In this document: positions 9,521 through 19,513 of the stretch, piece after piece
Numbering within the stretch: the first letter of the stretch is position 1
Layout: every line of letters begins with the position of its first letter
Source: Prevotella sp.
Lineage (GTDB): Bacteria > Bacteroidota > Bacteroidia > Bacteroidales > Bacteroidaceae
Length of the DNA: 64,000 nt
Reading direction: 5' to 3'
Assembly (NCBI GenBank): GCA_024695815.1
Contig: JAILHK010000013.1
Coordinates: 1 to 64,000, forward strand
Notes under the pieces: model-generated
The model's database searches: none
Seen by the model: the letters and a program-made list of their open reading frames with translations, nothing else
What the model was told of the DNA's origin: nothing
Made by a program: the position numbers and the translations under genes

Positions 9521-9927
9521 TTACGATGCCGTAGTGACACTCTTACGATGCAATAGTGACACTTTTACAATGCAATAGTGACACTCTTAAGATGCAATAG
9601 TTTAGGTTTTGATCTGATTCTAGGGGCTAGATTGGGCGAATCTAGCCCCTGGATGTGGTGGTTCTAGCCCCTAGAAGTGGCATTCCTAGGGGCTAGAAGT
9701 GGATGTTCTAGGGGCTAGAACCAAAACAATGGGGCGCAGTTTAGACTTTAGAATGGGCACTTCTAGACTTTAGAATGGGCACTTCTAGACTTTAGAATGG
9801 GCACTTCTAGACTTTAGAATGGGCTGTTCTAGACTCTAGAATGGGCTGTTCTAGACTTTAGAATGGGCCGTTCTAGACTCTAGAATTGCTCTGTCTAGAC
9901 TTTAGAATGACTCTAAGAGTGGCACTT
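9521..9927. repeat. 22-bp-period intergenic array with three sequence blocks
   Basis: CTAG cores at 9620/9642/9664/9686/9708 and 9763/9785/9807/9829/9851/9873/9895; CACT cores at 9538/9560/9582. Confidence 0.95.
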
Positions 9928-10033
9928 TTAGCCGGAGATAGTGTAGCTTTTGGTAAGTAAGAGCTATGGAATTGGCTTGCGATAGTAGTGCAATAGCGAT
10001 GCACCAGCAGCGTTATTGTGGGCTACGAAGCGC

Positions 10034-10071
10034 AAAAAAAAGAAGTAACCGACTATTCGACTACTTCTATT
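10034..10071 (-). terminator. intrinsic terminator of the 10053 gene
   Basis: agaagta...tacttct hairpin; T-run on minus strand (aaaaaaaa at its left edge). Confidence 0.6.
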
Positions 10072-10355
10072 AGGAAACTGAAAGGACGGAAACCGTCGTT
10101 ACAGCTTATCATGGCGCTATGAGGGTTCTGCATCCAGCCGTCGTAGAAGTTGCCTCCGCCATTGGCCAGGGCCACGACAAACTCTTGCATGGAAGACCAG
10201 GCGGAAGGACAGAGACCTTCTGGACACTGGCCATCGACAGAGATCCACTGCTGCCCCACCCTGACCTCGCAGGCATGCTCTATGGGATTTTCGTACTGAG
10301 CAATGAGATCGGGATAGACGGTCTGTCGGATGGCTGTGATGCGTACTTTATTCAT
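10053..10355 (-). CDS. TIGR04076-like small protein
   Basis: ~100 aa; Cys-containing central region and conserved-looking C-terminus. Confidence 0.45.
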   Translation of the reverse strand: MNKVRITAIRQTVYPDLIAQYENPIEHACEVRVGQQWISVDGQCPEGLCPSAWSSMQEFVVALANGGGNFYDGWMQNPHSAMISCNDGFRPFSFLIEVVE

Positions 10356-11049
10356 AGCTGACTACTTTTGTGGGACATGCCAAGGTGCACTTGCGACACT
10401 TGATGCAGTCGGGGTGGAGATAGCCACTGGCCTCGCCACTGGCCTCGTAGGGGGTGAGCTGCATGGGACACACGCGGGCGCACAGCTTACAGGTGGTCTT
10501 GCAGGCACTGCTGACATGGACTGCCTTGAAGCCGGCTGGCAGTGGCTGCTGTTTGGGGGCCACCCAACGCGAGATAGTGCCCATGGGACAGAAGCTGCAC
10601 CATGTGCGGGGTGCATAGATGAACGAGAGGACGACACCGACGATGGTGGTCATGAGGATGATGGTCCAGAACACGCGACCGATATCGTTCCACATATCGA
10701 GTCCGCCAGCGCTCCAACGCACCTGACTGAGCTGGATGCCAAACATGGTGAAGATGAAGAACACCATGAAGAGGCGGAAGCCCGAAGTACGTACAAAGCT
10801 GGGGATGGGTTTGTGGGGAGAATATTTGGAGAGAAGACGGTCGTAGAGGTTGCCACGCGGACAGATGTTGCCGCACCAGAAGCGGCCACGCCAGATGGAG
10901 GTGACCACCGGACCAATCATGCAGATAAGTGCAACGAGGCCGACGGCAGGGAAGAACCACGCCACAATGAGATATGTGATGATGATCCAATAGAGCGACA
11001 GACCGGGTGCAGCGAAGTGCCTATGAAAGTTTTTCTTCTTTTGTTCCAT
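10348..11049 (-). CDS. NapH/NosR-like 4Fe-4S polyferredoxin membrane protein
   Basis: CGNICPRGN, CSFCPMGT, CKTTCKLCARVCP, CIKCRKCTLACP motifs plus TM segments. Confidence 0.8.
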   Translation of the reverse strand: MEQKKKNFHRHFAAPGLSLYWIIITYLIVAWFFPAVGLVALICMIGPVVTSIWRGRFWCGNICPRGNLYDRLLSKYSPHKPIPSFVRTSGFRLFMVFFIFTMFGIQLSQVRWSAGGLDMWNDIGRVFWTIILMTTIVGVVLSFIYAPRTWCSFCPMGTISRWVAPKQQPLPAGFKAVHVSSACKTTCKLCARVCPMQLTPYEASGEASGYLHPDCIKCRKCTLACPTKVVSYE

Positions 11050-11127
11050 AATGTTTCTTTAATGTTATTCTGAATATCAATCCTTTAACCTTATGACAAA
11101 AACCATACCAAAGGATATGTGGGGGGA

Positions 11128-11517
11128 TTATGCATCCAACTGCTGTTCGAGGAACTCGGCGGCATCGGCCACGCAGTCGTGACACTCACGAAGCACCACC
11201 TTGGTACCTACACCCTTCAACAGCTTGCACTGGGTAGCACCATTGCGCTGCTGGAACTTGGTCATCATGTCGCGCATCTGCTTCATAGACTTCACCTTGT
11301 CTTTGTTGACCATGCCCAGTACCATGCCTGCGCCTACCAGCGCACCGCACGTGCCCTCCATGCAGCCCATGCCCGTGCCAAAGGCACCGGCCATGTTCAT
11401 GGCTGTGGCCTCGTCGATACCTGCCAGGTCGGCATAGGTATGGAGTAAGGCCTGTGCACAGTTGTGACTACCACAACGTTTCTTTTCGCTTGCAATATGT
11501 TTTCTTGTTTCCATCAT
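11128..11517 (-). CDS. C_GCAxxG_C_C family protein
   Basis: CGSHNCAQALL...GAFGTGMGCMEGTCGALVGA; start moved to METRKH because the promoter box (cgcaaaggta, ~11550) lies inside the longer ORF. Confidence 0.8.
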   Translation of the reverse strand: MMETRKHIASEKKRCGSHNCAQALLHTYADLAGIDEATAMNMAGAFGTGMGCMEGTCGALVGAGMVLGMVNKDKVKSMKQMRDMMTKFQQRNGATQCKLLKGVGTKVVLRECHDCVADAAEFLEQQLDA

Positions 11518-11665
11518 ATCTATTCCTATCGTCTTCGTTGTAAGACAGCGCAAAGGTACAAACAAGTTGATAGAAAAACGAATTGTTTTTTCTATCATTA
11601 CATCGAAAAAATCTATAGCAAACAGAATAACATGTCGCTAAATCACCACATTTACGATGCCATTC

Positions 11666-12193
11666 CTACATCTTTGTCATGTGATAGCCCAGGCGTTTCA
11701 ATTGAACAGCTGCTCCCATGAGATAGAGTTGATGCAGACTGGACACATAGGCATTGAACGCCTCTTTGGTGCCTGGTTCGATGTTCTGTCGCAACAGCGC
11801 ATTGTAGATACGTGAGGCGCACTCGCCCACCAACTTCTCGAGCAGGGCATAGGGTGTGTCTTTCAGTAGCAGCACATCCTCGCGCACGTACTCGTCGAGG
11901 GCGTCGTAGCCACGTTTGTCGCGCATATAGGCGTAGAGGTCGTCCACCTTGGAATAGATGTCCCACTCTTTGTCCCACATCTGAGCCACGGCCATGCCGA
12001 TGTACATCATCCAGCCCAGGCTGGCCGAGGGGAAGTCCTGAAACTCGCGGATGCCATCGGGGATATAGGCCTTGGCGATATCTTCCCACTTATCCTCTAC
12101 GTCGGGACATTCGGGCAGTCGCTCATCGACCTCCTGCATGCTGAGCAGGAACTGGTGGAGATCCTGATGCAGGGTTTCTTCAAATTGTTGCAT
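11666..12193 (-). CDS. conserved hypothetical protein
   Basis: 175-aa ORF with ordinary coding character. Confidence 0.6.
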   Translation of the reverse strand: MQQFEETLHQDLHQFLLSMQEVDERLPECPDVEDKWEDIAKAYIPDGIREFQDFPSASLGWMMYIGMAVAQMWDKEWDIYSKVDDLYAYMRDKRGYDALDEYVREDVLLLKDTPYALLEKLVGECASRIYNALLRQNIEPGTKEAFNAYVSSLHQLYLMGAAVQLKRLGYHMTKM

Positions 12194-12220
12194 ATACCTT
12201 ATTTATATTATATATAGTGT

Positions 12221-14440
12221 TTACATATCAAACTGAAGGGTGCCGCCCTCTGCGATTTGCTGATGGGTGAGCATCAGTTGTTTGAGGGGCTTGCCGTTCA
12301 ACAGAACGCGCTTCACGTGAACGCGAGAGGCGGTCTTGCGTGGTGCCGTGATGACGAAATCGCGTCCGCCAGCCAAGTGCAGCGTGGCGTGCTTGAAGAG
12401 CGGTGTGCCCAGCACATACTCGGCAGCGCCCGCATTGAAGGGATAGAAGCCCAGCGACGAGAAGATGTACCAGGCTGACATCTGACCACAGTCGTCATTG
12501 CCGGCATAGCCACAGGGGGTGGCGTTGTAGAACTGGCTGCGCACTTGCTCTACGAGCTCCTGGGTGCGATGGGGCCGACCGGCAAAGTTGTAGAGATAGA
12601 CGGTGTGATGACTGGGCTCGTTGCCATGGGCATACTGGCCAATGAAGCCACTGGCATTGCCATTCACCTCGCCACTGGTGGCTGTCAGCGAGAAGTTCTC
12701 GTCGAGTTTCTTCAGGAAGTTGCGCTCGCCACCCAACAGCTCGATGAGTCCCTTGGGATTCTGTGGCACAAACCACATATATTGCCAGGCATTGCCCTCG
12801 ATGAACGAGGGATTCTCGTAGCTCAGCGGATCGAAAGGCTCTATCCAGTTGCCCTTCTCGTCTTTGGCACGGAAGAAGCCCGTCTTGGCATCGAAAAGGT
12901 TGCGATAGAACTCGCTGCGACGCAAGAAACGCTGGTAGTCGGCAGTGCGTCCCAACTTCTTGGCAACAGCAGCCACGCACCAGTCGTCGAAGGCCTGTTC
13001 AAGGGTGATGCTGACACTGGTGTTCTGCAGCGTCTGGGGCATGTAGCCATACTTCTCCCACACCTCGAAGGGCGAGTTGAGGTGACTACGCGTGCTGCTC
13101 TCGAGCATGGCTTGATAGGCCTCGTCGGCATTAACACCGGGCAGTCCGGCCAAGATGGCATCGGAAAGCACAGGGATGGCGTGGTTGCCAATCATGCAGT
13201 AGTTGTCTTGTCCCCAGAGGTCCCAGATGGGAAGATAGCCATAGGTTTGATGGTGGCGAATCATATCGCGCACAAACTGGGCTGCCACCTCAGGGGCAAC
13301 GAGCGTATAAAGTGGATGGGCAGCGCGGAAGGTGTCCCACAGGCTGAAGGTGCTATGGTAGGTCTCGCCACGGGGCATCTGTTTGATTTCGAAGTTGGTG
13401 TCCATATAGCGTCCGTCCACGTCGCTCATGGTGTTTGGCTGCATCAGCACGTGATAGAGACCGGTGTAGAAGATGGTCTTTTGCTCGCTGGTGCCATCGA
13501 TGTCGATGCATGCCAGCGCCTTCTGCCATGCATCGTGGGCAGCCTTGGCGTAGTGGTCGAAGTCCCAGCTCTGGGCCTCGGCCTTCATATTCTGGCGTGC
13601 ACCCAGGTTATCGACAGGCGAGATGGCCACCTTGACAGTGAGTTGGCGCCCATCGGCAGGGTCGAAGCTCAGCGCACCACGCAGTGAACGACCATTGACC
13701 ACGGGACTCTCGCCAACGCTGCGTGCACCATCCATCAAGAGACGGCGACAGAAAGGGCGCGAGAACTCGGCACGGAAATAGACCTTACGCAGCTTGGCCC
13801 ATCCGGTGATGACACGGAAGCCCTCGATGGTGTGGTCGTCGACCACGCGCAACTGGCTCTGAATGATCTGGTAGGCTCTGCGCCCAGTGTAGTAGGCCTC
13901 GCCACGATAGGTACCCCTGTCCAGGTCGAGGACCACAGTCTGCGGAGCTCCCTGCGGGAAGGTATAGCGATGGATGCCGGTGCGCACGGTAGCCGAGAGC
14001 TCCACGCGTACGCCACTCTCTTGCAAATCTACCATATAGTAGCCAGGACGGGCAGCTTCGGCCTGATGACTGTATCGCTGGCCAAAGACTCCTTTTATCA
14101 GTTCGGCAGTACGCACTTCGTGCGACAGGGGCATCAGGCTGACGTCGATCAGGTCGGTGCACCCTGTGCCACTGAGGTGGGTATGGGTGAAGCCATAGAT
14201 GGAATCGCGGTTATAGTCGTAGCCTGAGCAGGGGTCCCAGGTCACCATCTGCTCGGTCTCGGGACTCAGCTGCACCATGCCTTGTGGCATCGTGGCACCA
14301 GGAAACGTGGAACCACTCAAGGCACCGGTGGCATCGGTCTGGGTTCCGATAAAGGGGTTCACATACGAGGTGTGATCTGTTGCCAGCAGGCTCACTGTTA
14401 TACTGCTAAGCCATAGAATAAAGAAGAATCTAGTTTTCAT
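12221..14440 (-). CDS. GH92 family alpha-mannosidase, secreted
   Basis: YVNPFIGTQTDATGALSGSTFPGATMPQGMVQLSPET..., ...GNDDCGQMSAWYIFSSLGFYP. Confidence 0.95.
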   Translation of the reverse strand: MKTRFFFILWLSSITVSLLATDHTSYVNPFIGTQTDATGALSGSTFPGATMPQGMVQLSPETEQMVTWDPCSGYDYNRDSIYGFTHTHLSGTGCTDLIDVSLMPLSHEVRTAELIKGVFGQRYSHQAEAARPGYYMVDLQESGVRVELSATVRTGIHRYTFPQGAPQTVVLDLDRGTYRGEAYYTGRRAYQIIQSQLRVVDDHTIEGFRVITGWAKLRKVYFRAEFSRPFCRRLLMDGARSVGESPVVNGRSLRGALSFDPADGRQLTVKVAISPVDNLGARQNMKAEAQSWDFDHYAKAAHDAWQKALACIDIDGTSEQKTIFYTGLYHVLMQPNTMSDVDGRYMDTNFEIKQMPRGETYHSTFSLWDTFRAAHPLYTLVAPEVAAQFVRDMIRHHQTYGYLPIWDLWGQDNYCMIGNHAIPVLSDAILAGLPGVNADEAYQAMLESSTRSHLNSPFEVWEKYGYMPQTLQNTSVSITLEQAFDDWCVAAVAKKLGRTADYQRFLRRSEFYRNLFDAKTGFFRAKDEKGNWIEPFDPLSYENPSFIEGNAWQYMWFVPQNPKGLIELLGGERNFLKKLDENFSLTATSGEVNGNASGFIGQYAHGNEPSHHTVYLYNFAGRPHRTQELVEQVRSQFYNATPCGYAGNDDCGQMSAWYIFSSLGFYPFNAGAAEYVLGTPLFKHATLHLAGGRDFVITAPRKTASRVHVKRVLLNGKPLKQLMLTHQQIAEGGTLQFDM

Positions 14441-14588
14441 TTTGGTTCACAAATTTTGTGCAAAGGTACAAATATAATACGCATATCGCCTCATTATTAT
14501 ATATTTTTATCAGGTTTATGGTATTATTCACAGAAATATTAGCTAAATTTGCATGCTGTAAACTGAAAGAAAAAGAATTCACAAAGAC

Positions 14589-15209
14589 ATGAAGGTACTA
14601 TTGATAAACGGAAGTCCTAAGGAGAACGGCAATACGCACCTGGCGCTGAGCGAGGTGGCACGCACACTGAACGAAGAAGGCATTGAGACCACAATCATCT
14701 CTATCGGCAAGAAGGCCGTTCAAGGATGTATTGCCTGTGGCATGTGTGGCAGAAACAACAATCGCTGCACGTTTCACGACGACCTGTACTACGATGTAAT
14801 GCGCGCCATCAAAGACGGCATCGACGGATTGGTGGTGGGCTCGCCAGTGTACTACGGAGGGCCTAACGGTTCGCTGTGTGCACTGCTGGACCGCATGTTC
14901 TACTCTCTGGGTAAAGACCTGCAGTTTAAGCCGGCAGCCAGCGTGGTGGTGTGTCGCAGAGGTGGTGCCTCGGCAGCTTTCGACCGACTGAACAAGTACT
15001 TCAGCATACTGAACATGCCTATCGTGAGCTCGCAATACTGGAACATGGTTTACGGACAGACACCAGGACAGGCAGCACAAGACGAGGAGGGCATGCAGAC
15101 CATGCGCACACTGGGACGGAACATGGCCTGGATGATCAAGAAGCTGAACACCAGCGAGGACGGACATCCGGAACTGGAGCCACAGATGAGAACAAACTTC
15201 ATTAGATAA
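14589..15209 (+). CDS. flavodoxin / NADPH-dependent FMN reductase family
   Basis: MKVLLINGSPKENGNTHLAL...GLVVGSPVYYGGPNGSL. Confidence 0.85.
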   Translation: MKVLLINGSPKENGNTHLALSEVARTLNEEGIETTIISIGKKAVQGCIACGMCGRNNNRCTFHDDLYYDVMRAIKDGIDGLVVGSPVYYGGPNGSLCALLDRMFYSLGKDLQFKPAASVVVCRRGGASAAFDRLNKYFSILNMPIVSSQYWNMVYGQTPGQAAQDEEGMQTMRTLGRNMAWMIKKLNTSEDGHPELEPQMRTNFIR

Positions 15210-15239
15210 TCATCAATTATTCAACTAATTAACTAAAAC

Positions 15240-16277
15240 ATGGAAATTATTATCGGACTATTAATCATTGCGATTGGCGCCTTCTGCCAATCAAGTTGCT
15301 ACGTTCCCATCAATAAGATTAAAGACTGGTCGTGGGAGTCGTACTGGATCATACAGGGCGTCTTTGCATGGCTGGTGCTGCCATTCCTGGGTGCCCTGCT
15401 GGCCGTGCCCACCGGAGAGTCGCTCTTCGGACTGTTTGCATCGGCACCGAGCTCGAGCTTCTGGATGACTATTCTCTTTGGTGTGTTGTGGGGCGTTGGC
15501 GGACTGACCTTCGGCCTGTCTATGCGCTACCTGGGCGTGGCACTGGGACAGAGCATCGCGCTGGGAACATGTGCTGGCTTGGGCACTATCATGGGGCCGG
15601 TGCTGCTGAACATCTTCTTCCCTGAACTGAACGCACTGAAGTCGCTGACGTTTGCAGTGCTGCTGGGTGTCATCGTGACGCTGGTTGGCATAGCCATCAT
15701 CGGTGTGGCTGGTTCGATGAAGTCGGCCATGCTGACTGAAGAAGAGAAGAAAAAGGCTGTCAAGGACTTCAACTTCCCCAAGGGTCTGGCCATCGCCCTG
15801 CTGGCGGGCTTTATGAGTGGCTGCTTCAACGTGGGACTGGAATTTGGAAAAGACATCAACTTCGGCGAACTGACCAACCCGATGTATCGCACGCTGCCTG
15901 CCACCTTCCTGGTGACGCTTGGCGGATTTGTGACGAACGCCATCTACTGTTTCTACCAAAACGAGAAGAACAGAACTTGGGGCGACTATGCCAAAGGTAA
16001 GGTGTGGGCCAACAACCTGGTGTTCTGTCTGCTGGCCGGCGCACTGTGGTACTCGCAGTTCTTCGGACTGTCGCTGGGACGCTCTTTCTTCGAGGCTGGC
16101 GGCACCATGGACGTGCTCTCTTTCTGCATCCTGATGGCACTCAACGTGGTGTTCTCTAACGTATGGGGCATCATTTTGAAAGAATGGAAGGGCTGTTCTA
16201 TGAAAACCATCGCCGTGCTGCTTTGCGGCATCGTGATACTGGTGTTCTCTTGTTTCCTGCCACAGCTGATTGGATAG
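15240..16277 (+). CDS. rhaT: L-rhamnose/proton symporter
   Basis: RhaT-like 10-TM sequence; rhaD-like gene adjacent. Confidence 0.85.
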   Translation: MEIIIGLLIIAIGAFCQSSCYVPINKIKDWSWESYWIIQGVFAWLVLPFLGALLAVPTGESLFGLFASAPSSSFWMTILFGVLWGVGGLTFGLSMRYLGVALGQSIALGTCAGLGTIMGPVLLNIFFPELNALKSLTFAVLLGVIVTLVGIAIIGVAGSMKSAMLTEEEKKKAVKDFNFPKGLAIALLAGFMSGCFNVGLEFGKDINFGELTNPMYRTLPATFLVTLGGFVTNAIYCFYQNEKNRTWGDYAKGKVWANNLVFCLLAGALWYSQFFGLSLGRSFFEAGGTMDVLSFCILMALNVVFSNVWGIILKEWKGCSMKTIAVLLCGIVILVFSCFLPQLIG

Positions 16278-16307
16278 TATAAACGGGAATAAAAAACAAA
16301 ACCCACA

Positions 16308-16408
16308 GACCCCCTCCTAACCTCCCCAAGGGGGAGGAATGGGACCCCCTCCTGGCCTCCCCAAGGGGAGGTTAGGAGGGGGTCCTGAGGTTAGGAGGGG
16401 GTCCCATT
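16308..16408. repeat. GC-rich CCTCCCCAAGGGGAGG palindromic intergenic element
   Basis: cccctcctaacctccccaagggggagg...gacctcctggcctccccaaggggaggttaggagggggtcc type sequence. Confidence 0.85.
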
Positions 16409-16535
16409 CAACAAAAAAATAGACCCCAGCGCTTCACAGCGACAGGGTCTTCTTAGTTTCACTAAATAGTAAGTAATAATGATTATATATATGCTGTCAG
16501 TAGTTTTGTTTTTCTTATTCGTTTTTCCTTATATC

Positions 16536-17345
16536 TTAACGCGGCAAATTAAATGCTCGTGTCATCTCTCCCATCTGTTCATCACTCATGCCTTCTGGAG
16601 TGAATCCCATGGCCTTGGCATCGATGTAAATCTTAGCACTCTTTGAGAGCACGTCAATCTGATCGAAGGCATCCATCACATCCTTGCCCTTGGCAAACAC
16701 GCCATGCTTCTCCCACATCACTACATCGTAGTTCTCAAGCTCCTTGAGTGTGGCTTCGGCAAGTTCGTTAGAACCTGGCAGTGTGTAAGGCACGATGCCT
16801 AATCCCAGTGGACAGAAAGCCTTTGTCTCAGGAATCATTGACCAAAGAATCTTGGTCAGCACGTCTTTGCCCAGGAACTCTGGATTGTGACTCATGGCCA
16901 CCAGCTCGATAGGATGTGTGTGCACGGTGGCTTTATAGCCTGAGTTTGTCTCAATCTGTCGAGCATGTACAATCAGATGACTGGGCAGCTCGCTGGTAGG
17001 CATCACTGGATTGTCGGCGATAATCACGTATGAAGCGCAATCGTCCAAGATGCGGATCACGGAACCATTGTCCATAGGCCAACGGGCCAAATCACGCATG
17101 CGCTTGCCAGTGCCTTTGCAGTAAAAGTAGCATCCTTTCAAAGCCGGAAGCGTGATACCGATCTGCTTAACCTCGCTAATGGCTGGCATCTGACGAATCT
17201 CGTCGTCGACATATTCTGTGACGTTAACAGTGATGTTACCACCATTACGTTCTGCCCATCCATTTTGCCACAGGTAGCCTGCGACTTCGGCAATCTTTTC
17301 TATCTCTGCACTCAGAGCTTTTCTCCCGTCTAAGATACTCTTCAT
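16536..17345 (-). CDS. rhaD: rhamnulose-1-phosphate aldolase
   Basis: Class II aldolase sequence (HLIVHARQIETN..., HTHPIELVAM). Confidence 0.85.
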   Translation of the reverse strand: MKSILDGRKALSAEIEKIAEVAGYLWQNGWAERNGGNITVNVTEYVDDEIRQMPAISEVKQIGITLPALKGCYFYCKGTGKRMRDLARWPMDNGSVIRILDDCASYVIIADNPVMPTSELPSHLIVHARQIETNSGYKATVHTHPIELVAMSHNPEFLGKDVLTKILWSMIPETKAFCPLGLGIVPYTLPGSNELAEATLKELENYDVVMWEKHGVFAKGKDVMDAFDQIDVLSKSAKIYIDAKAMGFTPEGMSDEQMGEMTRAFNLPR

Positions 17346-17515
17346 TTGTTTTGTGATTTATTTTTGGTGCAAATTTACACTTATTTTTTGAAACACCAAC
17401 AATATTATTTGATTTTTTTACCTAAAAATTTGATTTTATCCTTGATTTATATCAATAATATAAAAAAAAGACATTTGTTTTGCTCTACTCTTAAAAAATT
17501 TGTAACTTTGCACCT

Positions 17516-18100
17516 ATGAACGAAAAGAACTTTTCTGAGAACGTAATCATCGTAGATGCAGATTTCGTTGATAAGGTGGCATTTGACTTGATCGTGAACT
17601 TTGAACGGATGATTGGGCGCCGCATTCCACAGGCCGACCTGCCAAGATGGACAGAGTGTGTGGCACTGGACGGCGGACTGCGCGAGGGCGAAAACGAGGT
17701 GCAGGTGGTGCTGATTCACCAGGCCAACTCAAAAGCGATGAGCAATTTCGTGCCGGGCGACTATGAGCAACTGAACGGCCAGGCATTCAAAAGCCATCTG
17801 GGAGAGTTTGTCTTTTCGGCTGTCACTGTAGAGCAACTCACCACCAAGGAGCAGCTCTTTGCAGACACCATCATGCTCTTTGCCAACCAGAAAGAGGTGA
17901 AACGCATCATGATGGTACCAGATGACAATATATATAATAAGGTGCGCGACACTGCCAAGAATATTGATGACGACAAACGCGCTACGGTATTCGCCATGCA
18001 GCCTATGCCGGGCGGCAACTTCCGACAGGAGATTCTGGGCTATTCGCTGATGGCTGCCATGGGTATCAGGGGCGACGAGATTAAGCCCGACAATCAGTGA
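17516..18100 (+). CDS. conserved hypothetical protein (Bacteroidales)
   Basis: 194-aa ORF with canonical promoter TTTTG-N20-TAACTTTG ending 5 nt before ATG. Confidence 0.7.
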   Translation: MNEKNFSENVIIVDADFVDKVAFDLIVNFERMIGRRIPQADLPRWTECVALDGGLREGENEVQVVLIHQANSKAMSNFVPGDYEQLNGQAFKSHLGEFVFSAVTVEQLTTKEQLFADTIMLFANQKEVKRIMMVPDDNIYNKVRDTAKNIDDDKRATVFAMQPMPGGNFRQEILGYSLMAAMGIRGDEIKPDNQ

Positions 18101-18119
18101 TTATTGAAGAAAACAAAAA

Positions 18120-19373
18120 TTGAAGAAACATAATATGAGTAGAGTTTTAATGATTGGCGCCGGTGGCGTCGCAACAGTGGCAGCATTCAAGATTGCACAG
18201 AATGCTGACGTGTTTACTGAATTCATGATTGCAAGCCGCCGCAAGGCTAAGTGCGACAAGATTGTTGAAGACATCCACAAGGCTGGCTACAAGCTGGACA
18301 TCAAGACGGCACAGGTGGATGCCGACGACGTGGAACAGCTGAAGGTGCTGTTCAACGACTTTAAGCCTGAGCTCGTTATTAACCTTGCACTACCCTATCA
18401 GGACCTGACAATCATGGATGCCTGTCTGGCATGTGGTTGCAACTATCTGGACACGGCCAACTACGAGCCGAAAGACGAGGCTCACTTTGAATACTCTTGG
18501 CAGTGGGCTTATCGCGACCGCTTTGAGAAGGCCGGACTGACTGCTATCCTTGGTTGTGGCTTCGACCCAGGCGTGACCTCTATCTATACGGCTTATGCTG
18601 CTAAGCACCACTTCAAGGAGATTCAGTATCTGGACATCGTTGACTGTAACGCTGGCGATCACCACAAGGCTTTCGCCACAAACTTCAACCCCGAGATCAA
18701 TATTCGTGAAATCACCCAGAAAGGTCTTTACTGGGAGAACGGTCAATGGGTAGAAACGGAACCTCTGGAGATTCATAAGGACCTGACCTACCCCGAGATT
18801 GGTCCACGCGACAGCTACCTGTTGCACCACGAGGAGATTGAGTCGCTGGTCATCAACTACCCCACCATCAAGCGTGCTCGCTTCTGGATGACTTTCGGTC
18901 AGCAGTACCTGAAGCATCTTGAAGTGATTCAGAACATCGGCATGAGCCGCATCGACGAGGTGGAATACGAGGCACCACTGGCCGACGGAACCGGCACGGC
19001 GAAGGTGAAGATTGTGCCACTGCAGTTCTTGAAGGCTGTGCTGCCTAATCCACAGGACCTGGGTGAGAACTACGAAGGTCAGACTTCAATAGGTTGTCGC
19101 ATTCGCGGTATTGGCAACGACGGTCAGGAACATACCTATTATGTATATAATAACTGCAGCCACCGTGCGGCCTATGAAGAGACTGGCATGCAGGGCGTCA
19201 GCTATACCACGGGCGTGCCTGCCATGATTGGTGCCATGATGTTCTGCAAAGGACTATGGAACAAGCCCGGCGTTCACAACGTTGAGGAGTTTGACCCAGA
19301 TCCATTCATGGAACAACTCAACAAGCAGGGTCTGCCTTGGCACGAGATCCACGACGGCGACCTGGAGCTTTAA
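18120..19373 (+). CDS. saccharopine dehydrogenase family / carboxynorspermidine dehydrogenase
   Basis: VLMIGAGGVATVAAFKIAQNADVF..., GCGFDPGVTSIYTAYAAKH. Confidence 0.85.
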   Translation: MKKHNMSRVLMIGAGGVATVAAFKIAQNADVFTEFMIASRRKAKCDKIVEDIHKAGYKLDIKTAQVDADDVEQLKVLFNDFKPELVINLALPYQDLTIMDACLACGCNYLDTANYEPKDEAHFEYSWQWAYRDRFEKAGLTAILGCGFDPGVTSIYTAYAAKHHFKEIQYLDIVDCNAGDHHKAFATNFNPEINIREITQKGLYWENGQWVETEPLEIHKDLTYPEIGPRDSYLLHHEEIESLVINYPTIKRARFWMTFGQQYLKHLEVIQNIGMSRIDEVEYEAPLADGTGTAKVKIVPLQFLKAVLPNPQDLGENYEGQTSIGCRIRGIGNDGQEHTYYVYNNCSHRAAYEETGMQGVSYTTGVPAMIGAMMFCKGLWNKPGVHNVEEFDPDPFMEQLNKQGLPWHEIHDGDLEL

Positions 19374-19377
19374 ACCT

Positions 19378-19510
19378 CTCCCAACCTCCCCCAAGGGGAG
19401 GAGGGCCTACGGATAGATCATAAAAATATAGTAATAACCAATAGAAAGCTTGGCAAATCCCCCTGAAACCGCCAGGCACTCCCCTCCTTGGGAGGGGTCG
19501 GGGGAGGTTC
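19378..19510. repeat. two GC-rich CCTCC/GGAGG palindromic elements upstream of recA
   Basis: cctctcccaacctcccccaaggggaggagg and actcccctccttgggaggggtcgggggagg. Confidence 0.8.
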
Positions 19511-19513
19511 TAA

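Noticed and set aside
9521-9927. CRISPR array
   Set aside because: Units are contiguous 22-mers without unique spacers, and no cas genes are in the window
12545-13687. 380-aa plus-strand ORF inside GH92
   Set aside because: Antisense shadow of a strongly supported CDS; no recognisable domain
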